Shown here piece by piece: positions 37,691 to 48,136 of a DNA stretch of 64,000 nucleotides. Location: positions 62,001 through 126,000 of the forward strand of contig SSBO01000007.1 in the NCBI GenBank assembly GCA_005281725.1, given 5' to 3'. The notes beneath the pieces were generated by a model. It saw nothing but the letters and a program-made list of their open reading frames with translations. It made no database searches and was not told the DNA's origin. The translations under genes were made by a program, and so were the position numbers. The first letter of the stretch is position 1; each line of letters opens with the position of its first letter. Source of the stretch: Wuchereria bancrofti (Eukaryota > Nematoda > Chromadorea > Rhabditida > Onchocercidae).

Positions 37691-39248
37691 ATGAAGCCTA
37701 TTGTGATATCAGGTCCATCAGGTGGAGGAAAAAGTACCATTATTACTAAAGCAATGCAAGCATATCCAAATGCGTTTGCATTTGCTGTTTCACGTAAGCA
37801 GTCTTAACCTACTTGTTTACATATTATTTAAGCCGATAATAAACGATACAGTTTTAAGGTGGGAAAATTTTCAATAAAAATTTTAGTAGGCAGATTATTT
37901 TTTTTTTTCTTGTGCTATCTTATTAACATGGAAGAAAAAATCATTTTAGATACGACACGAAAACCACGACTTGGAGAGATTGATGGAAAAAATTATTGGT
38001 TTATAACCGAGAAAAAATTTAAAGAAATGATCAAAGATGATGAATTTTTGGAGTACGCAACTTTTGGTGGCAATATTTATGGGACGTCGTATGTTTCAGT
38101 TAATTTTTCTTTTAATTGAGGAATTTTCTTCGTCATTCTTATTAAATTGTTAGCATTTATTTTGCTGGATAGAGCTCAATATATGATCAGATGATAGTGT
38201 TTGCTTGGGCTATTATAAGATTTCAAATGGTATCATTCAAGTTGAAAGAGGTAAAATTATTTTAGGAAAAAAGCATTGGAAGATATATCGAAAGCAGGGT
38301 GTATATGCATCTTAGATGTGGAGCTGCAGGGTGTCCGTAGTATACACAAATGTGGATTGGATGCAAAATATATTCTGATTAAAGCGCCAAGTCTGGAAAT
38401 ATTGGTTGCTTATATAATTCTCTTCTGTTATCATTACTTATGAATTGATGTAAAGTTAAAAGAGTTACTGCTAATCTTGGTATAAGTAATATCAAAATTA
38501 GTTTTGATGTAAGGTTTCTAGACTTATAAGAGGGTAATACGCTGATGTTAAATCGGAAAAGATAACTATTAAGATATCAATCTCTGCTTTGCGTTTATAA
38601 ACAGAAGATTAAAGTAACTCACTCATCCTAATATTCAGTGATGCACTGGATCAGATCTTGAAACGTAGAAAGATTTACTCCTATTTCAATCCCTTTGGCT
38701 GGTAAAAATAAAATAGCGTTATCTTAACTTTAATATGATGATAACTTGTTGGATTCAGACGGAAAACAGATTCTGAGTAATCTTACTGCTATGGTTTACT
38801 TCAGATTTTTGATTCTCATCTTAAAAGCAGAGGATTTGATTTGACGCGGAAAACCTATTTTACACTTCTAAGGAAATTTGATATTAGTTTTGTTTGTTCA
38901 TTTCAGGAACAGCGCTTGCGTGCCCGTGAGACAGAGACCGAGGAATCGTTGAAAAAACGCATGAAACATGCAGAAGACGATTTAAATGCTGGTTCCTATA
39001 ATTTTCCTCTATTCCTTTATTTCAAAATTTGTGCGTTGGCCTTGTGCAGGATACTTCTCATATGAAAATATCAAACAGTTGATTCATATAGTGACGTTTA
39101 ATCTGAGTTTGGTTTGATTTTAGTGGATGCCGAGCCGACTTTATTTGATTTTGTGATAGTAAACGACGATTTCGAACGAGCGTATAATGATTTTCTAACA
39201 GCAATTAAAGAAGAGTTGAGCGAATTTATGTCTCTAAGGACGAAATAA
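37691..39248 (+). CDS. guk-1: Guanylate kinase (GMP kinase), 196 aa
   Basis: Exons 37691-37793, 37950-38088, 38266-38404, 38907-38991, 39124-39248, phases consistent. It phosphorylates GMP and dGMP with ATP to make GDP/dGDP for nucleotide supply. The P-loop GPSGGGKST is at residues 8-16, followed by the GMP-binding SHTTRKPR (34-41; the His codon is split by intron 1), the GNIYGTS strand, the ILDVELQGV core and the lid region LRARETETEESL. Length matches eukaryotic guanylate kinases (about 200 residues). An acceptor-like CCGCAG sits one base before this ATG, so a trans-spliced mRNA could start here. A second acceptor at 37674-37676 joins a possible upstream exon (36498-36576). It is the first gene of a same-strand cluster with TFB1M and a BUD22-like gene. 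Confidence 0.95.
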
Positions 39249-40083
39249 GAACATTAATATTACTGTTTTTGGTTAGAAAAATGAATGATTTGATCAAGTT
39301 GATCTCTGTTTGTTTCTTCATTTGTATTACATAAGTTTCACAGTCTTCAATCTCTTTATTTATTTATTGTAATAACTTATTATGAAATCGTTTAGCGTAT
39401 TTTTGTTTCAAGTGATGTGTCACATAATAGCATGGTATATTTTACATTTTTTTTTTTTTGTTTTAAGTCACATATTGTAGTGTTTCGCATAGGTATGCGT
39501 TATATATCGATGCTAGATACGAACTTTAAAAGAATTAATTGCTTGTATTAATCTTCTTAAAGCCAGTAGAAATCAATAAAATTCAGAGCAGTTCTGTCCA
39601 TTGTTGTGATGTTTGAAGGAATTCATACTTTTTTTTTTGTTTGAAAAGGTTTGCATGTTCCAACTAATGGAATCGTATATCAGGAAATCAGTTGCAACTC
39701 CTGAGATGCCAAATATTCGGCCATTAGCATTTTGAATAGAATATTTTTGAATATTTTGAATAATGACAGTTGAAGAGGCGGAAAGGTTGGTATGGAATGA
39801 GAAGTGGTAATAAAGGAAGTGATAAATATAATTTGAAATGGGGTTTATTAACAATTTGATATGTGGAACTTCCGCAGAATTTAGTCCTTTGACCTAATTT
39901 AGAACTTGTACTAGCATTATCTCAAATAATGTCCGGGAAGAAGTTTCGGGATAAGCTAAACAAACTAGTTCATCGATTTCATTTTTATCTTTTTAGATAT
40001 TGCCTGGCGAATTGAGATTAGATGTGTGGTGCGAATGACGGGACTTGTTTCAATTTTTAAAAGAATCAATTTGGAAACTTACT
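39249..40083 (+). other. Intercistronic spacer between guanylate kinase and TFB1M
   Basis: About 835 bases. AATAAA at 39575-39580 is a candidate poly(A) signal for the kinase. TTTTAAAAG ending at 40063 is a possible trans-splice acceptor 20 bases before the TFB1M start. Minus-strand and alternative-frame openings here show no family motif. Confidence 0.45.
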
Positions 40084-42650
40084 ATGGCGACGAACTTTTC
40101 ACGCTTACCGCCTTTACCATCATTGAAAAGTTTCCTTTATGCCTATCAATTACAAGCCAAAAAAATCCTTTCACAAAATTATTTAATGGATATGAATTTA
40201 ACACGAAAGGTTGGACATGCTCTTTCATTGTGTATTATGGAGTGAAAAATAGAATTTATTAAAGAAAGAGGAATAATTAAGTTTGAACTAGTTTTCGTGT
40301 GAATGAGTACCTGATTTATTACTCTGATTATTATTGCAGACGCAAAACGAAAAAAAGGATTTTTCTATAGAAATAAAATCTTAAAAAATCTTAAAAATAT
40401 AAAAAAAAAATTTTCGTATCATGTATTAAGCAATATATTAGGTTGGAGAATGGGCTTAACTTTTTAAAAAGATATCCAGTTGGTCAGTTGATTTTCGTCG
40501 ATGGAAGAGGGTAAATCAGCATAAGAAACTGATAAAAAGAATTAATATGGTAATATTTCGTTTTTTTTTCCTCTTTCTCTTTTTATCTCCGTTTCTTTTA
40601 TTGCTACAGATAGTAAGGCAAGCAGAAGTGAAACAAGGCGACTGTGTAGTCGAGATTGGACCTGGCCCAGGATCGATCACTCGTGCTATTTTAGAAACAA
40701 ATTGTCGACGACTTGATGTCATCGAAGTCGACCATCGATTCGTCCCACCACTTGAAGTAAATTTTGTGATTGAATTATGCTAAATGACAATTACTAATTA
40801 ATGGAGGCTTTAGAATTGTTCGGAAAGTAAAGTGAAGTAGTAAAAGTAAGCAAATACCGGTGCAATATTCGAATATTTAGAGCTTATATGTGTAAAAAAT
40901 ACCTGAAAATGATTGCTAACGCTAATCAGGTGAGAAATAAGAGAAAAGATATAAATGGAAGTAGTACTTAACGTCGGAAAATTATATGAGAAGTATGTAC
41001 TTATGCTCAACTAATGTTGTACAGGTGCTGAAGGAAGCAAGCGAGGAACGTATGTTCATTCATCGGTCTGATATTTTAAAAACAAATATTGAACAAATTT
41101 GGTCTCAAGCTGGTTTGGAGCGTGTTGCTTGGGAGGAGGATAGACTTCCGACGGCGCATATTATTGGCAACCTTCCTTTCAACATTGCTTCTCCACTTAT
41201 CATAAAGTTCGTTCCAAACTTTTATCTATGAAAGCATGGAAAATACCATTGGTATCCATACGTGAAGTAAGCATGAGGATTTAAGAAATTAGTTATTTCA
41301 CAGAATTAATTGTCAAAAATGATTTTTGTTCTTCATCCATTTATTTCATGAAATCATTCTTTTTTCGCAGATTCCTTCGTGAAATGTTATATCGCCAAGG
41401 ACCGTGGTCATTTGGACGTGTTCCATTGCTGCTAACGTTTCAGATGGAAGTAGCTGAACGTCTCTGTTCCCCAGTTGATTCTCCATTTCGGGCTAGAATT
41501 TCAATCATGTCTGCATTCGTAACCGAACCAAAATTGCTTTTTCAAATACCAGGTATTAAAATTTTATAAACGATTCTCTCAATGTTCAAATTTATCAAAT
41601 CCTCAGATAATCGAGAGTCTGTTTTTTCTTTGCTTTTGTTTTCGCTTATGTGTTGCATCCATATTTAATATTTATACGCTGATTTAAAATAGGACGATGC
41701 TTTGTTCCACCTCCTAAAGTTAATGTCGGTGTGGTACGCTTTATTCCGAGGCAAGACCCATTGATTAAAACATCCTTTGAGGCAAGCTTTTCTTTTCTTT
41801 TTTCAAATTTCAAGATTCAATTTTTCTTCCTTGTATTTTTATGCATGTTAATAAGAGCAGTTTCTTGTATAATTATTACATCGAAGGTATTTATCGTCGT
41901 AGCGATGACAACACTTGTTGGCGTTGCTATTATATATATTCCAGAAACTATATTTACTTGACATAAAGCTGAAGGCTCCGGTACTTGTGTAACATTTCAG
42001 GTAGTCGAAAAAGTTTGCCGACGTATTTTTAACTACAGGCAAAAATATGTTATCAAGGGAGTTCGAAGTCTTTATCCGAAAGAATTAGCCAAAAATTTGG
42101 CCGATGATTTGTTGAAACGATGTAGAATTGATCCTACAACTACTGCAATATGTCTTGGAGTAGAGCAATTTGCTGACATTTGCTATGTTTATGAGGAACA
42201 CTGCCGAAAGTACTTTTTAAAGTGTTTCTTTTACTTCACAGTAATATGATACAGTGCTGATATTGCAGTACTGTCTTCTTCGCATCTTCTAATTCAACAC
42301 TGTAGTTTAATTGATCGATGAAATGTGACACATATGTCTCGTTTCTTAGATTCTTCTGTTACTTATGATACTAAATTATACGTTCTCATGTAACTAGCTA
42401 ATAGTTTCTATATTGTAACATTAATTTCTGATTCTTATCAATTTTTTATAATTATATCTTTATATATATAATTTATCTCACTTGTTTCAGATATCCTGGT
42501 GTATTTCTATATGAACATTCAAATCAAAATCGTACACTGGAAGAACTTGCACGACTTCCAAATGCTATACCACCACCAAATCCTTTTGATAAAGAATTTC
42601 CATCAGAAGGTGTGAAATTATCAGATGCTTTAGCATTATTTGGTGAGTAG
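40084..42650 (+). CDS. tfbm-1: Mitochondrial rRNA dimethyladenosine transferase 1 (TFB1M family), 364 aa
   Basis: Exons 40084-40209, 40610-40756, 41025-41206, 41371-41552, 41693-41781, 42001-42209, 42491-42650; phases consistent. The family (KsgA/Dim1) dimethylates two adjacent adenines near the 3' end of the mitochondrial small-subunit rRNA, needed for ribosome assembly. RLPPLPS at residues 7-13 and LSQNYLMD match the TFB1M N-terminus. The SAM-binding loop EIGPGPG is at 57-63, IEVDHRF follows, and the catalytic NLPF is at 140-143. FVPPPKVNVGVV is also a family signature. Intron 5 starts with GC (GAG|GCAAGC at 41782), the only option that keeps the frame. The stop TAG at 42648 overlaps a donor-like GTGAGT, so an extra short last exon is possible. 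From memory, C. elegans tfbm-1 and guk-1 also lie side by side (T03F1.7/T03F1.8). Confidence 0.94.
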
Positions 42651-43230
42651 CGATGTGAGAAAATGAAAAAGCTATGGCTAGCAAAGCGAATTACTAGTAA
42701 AATATGCTATTATTTTGAATTCATGAATTAATTTGGTATATGTATAAATTTGTTAGAAGTTATTTGTGCTATATGTTATCTATTGAATGTGTTATTTCTC
42801 CGGTAATGCAAATTATTGTTTGTATAAATGGATAAACAGTGTAACTTTTAAATCGTCTTTACATATCACTAACAATTTTTTTTTCTTTTTTTGGAGGTTT
42901 TTATGCCCATCTAAATGCAATATCTATCATCTTTGAAACGTATTATTTCGTTTGAAATAGATAGCAAGAAAAGGGTTCATAAATTTGCTGGATTTGGTTT
43001 GGAGTTACAAAGATTAACTCTCAATAGTTACTGTAATCGGTATGCTCTTGAATAACTTTGGAATTTCAGTTATTTCTAAATGGATAGGACTAAGTCAGGG
43101 TTTAATTAGTTGATTATTTTCTTATTTTCTATTTAAATTGAATTGATTGTCGAAGTGTTCGAATTCAATCTGCGATTGTTTAAGGTGTTTTGCTGTATTG
43201 CATAATTGCTTCAAGAAGTCACAGATTGCT
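42651..43230 (+). other. Intercistronic spacer between TFB1M and the BUD22-like gene
   Basis: About 580 bases. ACAG at 43221-43224, six bases before the BUD22-like start codon, is a likely trans-splice acceptor. A TTTCAG near 43065-43070 could serve an alternative last exon of TFB1M reading VISKWIGLSQG. Nothing else is recognised. Confidence 0.4.
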
Positions 43231-46000
43231 ATGTCTACTTTGACACCAATGAAGCTTAATGAACAGGTTGCATTATTTGATTGACTATAATTATGTTATT
43301 TAGAGAAAATGCCATTCTTAGCTATGCTTTTGCAATTTTTTATAGAGAGATATGTCGGTCGCCGCAATTCCAACTATTATTTGTTTTTTGCATAAAATTT
43401 TAAGATTTTCAGTCACAATTTGTTTTTTTTTTTGCTTACTTCAAGTCATAATTTCTAATTTAATTAAAAAGCCACTTATGTTCAGATCGTTTCTATGCGA
43501 AAACCCGTTGAAAAAGCTCGTGTTTGGTTATGTCGACGATTGATCAGACAAAAGAAATTGTTTCAAAAATCGCAAGTAGAAAAAAAAACTCGTAAAGTCG
43601 ATCGAATTATTAGTGAAATTGATCGTTGCAAAGTACTTTCTATTTGTTATTTTGCTAACACATTGTTCAAAATACGATTTTTGTCAAGATTTTCAGTAAC
43701 AGTTCATACCACAGATTAATTTCATTTGATTATTTCAGAAAGTATGTCGAGATGATGTGTCGAAGTTTGCATTAATTAATCTTAAAACACTTAATGATTT
43801 ATTGAAAAAGGTTATTTCTTATATTTATTTATCAGCTTATTCAAAAAGTTTCTTGTATTTTGTTTATTTGAATGAGAACAATCGTAACTCTCAGTTGTTT
43901 CTCTGTTAATATCGCTATCAATAAATCAATTTATGTTTATTATTAATTATTTCTAACTCTTAATGTTGTCTCTTAAAAGACGTTAATATGCAATATTCGG
44001 TACGAAATATATTTAATATATTCTAGCTCTATTATCGAAACTGTAATAACGTAACGAGACTGTAATTCATGAATAATGTTTACATTCCATGTATTAAACT
44101 TGTTATTTATGCTACTGAAATTAACTTATGGATTCATTTTTAATTTTAGACTAAAATATCCGTTGATGAACGAGTGTTATATAAGTTAGCATGTCAAGAA
44201 ACAGTTTTAAAAAGTGTGAAGGAATTTCGTATCAAATATCCAAATTGGCAACATGAAGTATCATTCCTGTTACAACGACTTGGTTTGCAATATAAATCTA
44301 AGAAGGATGCAAAAAAATATGTGCTACAACAAAATGAAACGAAGGAAATGGTCGAAACTTCCATAGGAAAAGTAAACTTATTGCTTTAGTCTTTTATCAT
44401 GTCATTATGAAAGATTTATTCCAGAACTTAGTTCTCTTTTTTTTTAAATTCGTTTTCATTAGCCGTAGTATTATTCAAACAATTAATTACAATATGTGAT
44501 AAAGATATTTAATTATAGAAATGTTCTTTTTAGGTTACTTTTTCTCCATAATTTGATATTGTCATGACGATTTTTATGATCAGCATATCATCACCTGTCG
44601 TATGATATATATCATTTTTAGATACCTGAGAGCTCGCAAGATTTGAAAATGATTCTTAAGAAGGAAATAAGGAAAGCTGTGAAAAAAGAAGAAAATTTTG
44701 AGAAAAAAAAGAAGAAACTGAAAGATAAGACGAAATCTGATGAATCTGATGAGATATCTATTCCAGTTCTCAAACTACCAAAATTGGAACTTCCGAAACC
44801 AGTGATTACAAAGGGACAGGTAAGTCGTTCAGAAATTTGTTCTTATTTCTATTGAATTTAAAAGCATTACAAATTAATAAAGTCAATAAAATATTTCATA
44901 TTGTAAGCAATAGAGAATGCACTTAGAATGAATGTTAGGAGTGAAGAATCGATAAGTGGAATGAATTTAGCTAGCAAATTTTCCTATAAAATTCCGGTAA
45001 TAATTACTGGATATCATCATTTTATTGATTTCAAATTTCAATTGATGTTTAAGAGTACATTTCATTTCTCACATTTACATTTCATGATAATCCTTTTATT
45101 TAGGCTATCATCAAACAGTTAAGCTTAGATGGTAATCAGGATGATGATTTTGCATCAATTAGCGCATCAGATAGAAGCAAAGGTTGGGATTCACTTTTTC
45201 TATTTTAGCATTCTATAGGTTTTGTAAGCCTGTAAAAATATATTATGGACTTCAGATATTGCGCTACAAGGAAATGTAGAAGACAATGTAAATAGTACGA
45301 ATGGTGAAGCTATTAGGAGCATTCCGCCAGTAAAAATAAAGGATATTCGAAAACGAAAAAAAGATTTCGAATACGATCGAAACGAGAAACGAGCGGATAC
45401 TTTGAGACAGAATAATTCTGGAGCTGTATCATCTTTAAAAAGTTCGAATAAATGATTTATATGATATTATAAATTTAAAATTTATTATATAAACGAATAT
45501 ACTTAATAGATCACAATAAATCAAATCGAATAGATGGATTTAACTATTATTTTCACATTTTAAATTTCTACAGTGTTATTGTTTCTACAGTGTTATTGTG
45601 TTGGAAGAGAATTGGAACTAGAATGAGAAAGAAAAGTTTATGCTTAATGATATTGTTTAAGATCCACTAGATTTCATATTTTGATTCCCACTCTTTTTAA
45701 AAGTTTCACTTCAAAATAGGAATTTTTTTGCCCATTTTTTTTTTTTTTTTTGAAGTATTTCATTTTTCTAGCTCTTCAAATAAATTCATCGAGGGAAGGT
45801 AAATTTCAAAAATTCATTTCTTCCTCAACTTATCTCACGTTATAATGATGAAACATTTAGAAGTTTTAGGAAACACAATGAAATTGTTGGAAAGCCAGAA
45901 TTTACATCCATCATGGATTGCTAAAAAACGCGAACATGAAGCTCTAAAGAAATTAAAGGAATCATGCAAAGCGAAGAAAGTAGTCTTCGATGATGATTGA
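43231..46000 (+). CDS. BUD22/SRFBP1-like ribosome-biogenesis protein, 359 aa
   Basis: Exons 43231-43266, 43486-43632, 43739-43810, 44150-44371, 44622-44819, 45104-45182, 45256-45441, 45861-46000. The N-terminus MKLNEQIVSMRKPVEKARVW, with LCRRLIRQ after it, aligns by eye with SRFBP1 (LNNEVVKMRKEV...VIRKLVR). A Lys/Glu-rich middle follows (KKKKKLKDKTKSDESDE). The end reads NLHPSWIAKKREHE and then KKVVFDDD, the BUD22 C-terminal signature. Yeast Bud22 acts in the nucleolus in small-subunit pre-rRNA processing; vertebrate SRFBP1 is its relative. The last junction uses a weak donor (GTTCGA at 45442); without it the frame stops 10 bases later at AAATGA and the C-terminal motif is lost, so I keep the join. 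It is the last gene of the plus-strand cluster. The start is supported by an acceptor six bases upstream. Confidence 0.85.
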
Positions 46001-48136
46001 AATATTTTTGATAAATAACTTCACTGTATTTCCTGGGTTTGTTGTTTTTGGTAATCTGTTCAAAATTTTTGATGCTATTCTGTTTCATAAACTAACATAT
46101 CTCTAATGAGTGGAATATTTATTACTAGATTGAATAATATATATGTTAATCAGGATCATATACTGTCAATAATGCCATTACTTAGGTGTTTTCTCTTTGT
46201 TATGTCGAAAGTTTGATAAATTTGTTGAAATTACCCAATTTTTTTTTCTATTTTTATTGCTGCTTATTTCACATTCTATTTTTCTTTCTCAAATATTAAT
46301 TTTTTGCAATTTCTAGTTTCTTTTCAATAAACGGAAGGAAGTGAGTGGAAAAATTGGAAAATAAGATTTCTTTCAGTACTATTTCCTTCTGATCTAAAAT
46401 GATAATGCTATTTAATTTCTGGAAGGATTAATTTCGCACAAATAAAATGCACGGTGTTCGGAATTAAAGGAATTCCTGGGTAATTTTTCAAACAACTCAA
46501 ATTCATTTTTATTAAAAACAAAGATATGTTATCCAATGATTATTATGATATAGTATAAAGTTGCTTATACAATTTACATGCGATATCTTTTCAAATTCTG
46601 ATACCTTCTCGAATGTGATATCTCTTCAAGTTGAAACATCTATTACAGCTATGGTATTTTTTCCAACTAATTAAATTATATTTTCCACTGTTTCATAGAT
46701 AACCATAATGTTTTGTAAAATCCAACTGTCAGGAATAATAAGACGGATGGCAATGAAGAGGAAAAGACAAAATTTACTTTAAAATTTAGAATTGGTACAA
46801 TAGTTTAAAATATTTCCGTTGCATAATTTGCATATTTTGTATGATTCGGATGGTTTAGTTTTACTGGAATCTGATCTGATTCTATGGATTGAGTCCAGAA
46901 TTTTAGTTCAGCAAAGCTAAACTAAACTTAATTGCTTAGTTCCGATTAAGCGACATTTATTTCGGATTAAAAATGATGGTAAATTCGAACGAAATTTAAT
47001 AAAGTATGCTTGCGTCTATGTTTTCTTTTATGTCCAATTTATTTATATTTTTTTTTAAAGGCGAAAAAATGAGAAACGATTCCATGTATAAAATATGCGA
47101 AAAAGAGAACGAAATCAACTTTTATCAAATTTAGTTGAATTAAATTTAGCCTAACTTAAATTGCTGTCTCTGCTGTATCAATTAATTAACTAATTAATTA
47201 ATTAATTAACATCTGAGCCAGTTAAACAAAAGCAATTAAGGAACATATTGGTTTAAATGTTGAAGAAATGTTCTCAATATTGTTTGCTTAAATTCTTATT
47301 TATAAAATCAATTGGCTAAGTAAAAGCTCAACAATTTTAGATTAAATTTTTCTCAAAAAAAAACTATTATGAATTAACGATGAAAGAAAGGAAAACGGAC
47401 ATATAAATTGTGATGATTTTTACACCAATTTTTTTTGTTTCATCACACTAATTTTTGAGTAATTTATATTTGATTTATAATATTTTAGACTTAATTTACT
47501 TAAAAATTTTATTTTTGAAGTTCTTTTTTTATTTTTAAAATTGAAGAAAAGTTTAGCAATAAAATTAATAATGGCATATATGCATATTAAAATATTATTA
47601 TTCAATACTTTTATTTTGTTAACATCAATTGTTACCGATTTTTTTATCATTCCATTTAATCGTATATGACATTTAACGCTGAAATATCGCACAAATTATT
47701 TATATACAAGAAAAAAGAAACAACTATCAAAAATTGAGCAATATATCATCAAATTTGATCGTTCTCTAATTCTTCAATTTTAAATTCGCACCGAATTAAT
47801 TATATCGCGTAATTCGGATGTTCTGTAAATCTTATCAATATCCTGAAATGTGTTTTTTTTTTCTTTCATTAATTCTGAATTGCTGATTAATTTTCAAAAA
47901 ATGTTCATAATAGAGCGATAAATTAAATATTACCTGAAATTTAATATTATTATGACATAATAGATAGATAATCGGAACAAATAAAATGAAACTTAATAAA
48001 TAATATAGCAATTGAGAAACTGATTATTCATTATAAAAAAAATTAAAATTAATGTATCATTCAATTTAATAAATGAACCCATTATCATAGTATGATAGTG
48101 ATGGTAAAATTCAAGATTTAAAATAATTATTTCTGA
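46001..48136. other. Convergent spacer, no gene found
   Basis: About 2.1 kb between the BUD22-like gene (plus) and the large minus-strand gene. AATAAA occurs near 46327 and 46441, either of which may end the plus-strand transcript. A TTAA/ATTA run lies near 47180-47210. A 90-codon minus-strand frame near 47420-47690 is Ile/Asn/Lys-rich without motifs and I do not call it. Confidence 0.5.

Noticed and set aside
39573..39854. 93-codon minus-strand frame downstream of guanylate kinase
   Set aside because: No recognisable motif, no splice support and it lies in the intercistronic spacer of a plus-strand cluster.
40026..40262. Plus-strand frame overlapping TFB1M exon 1 in another frame
   Set aside because: The overlapping frame starting at 40084 carries the TFB1M N-terminal signature and joins the rest of the gene in phase.
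47420..47692. 90-codon minus-strand frame
   Set aside because: Ile/Asn/Lys-rich text typical of random AT-rich DNA; no neighbours in phase.
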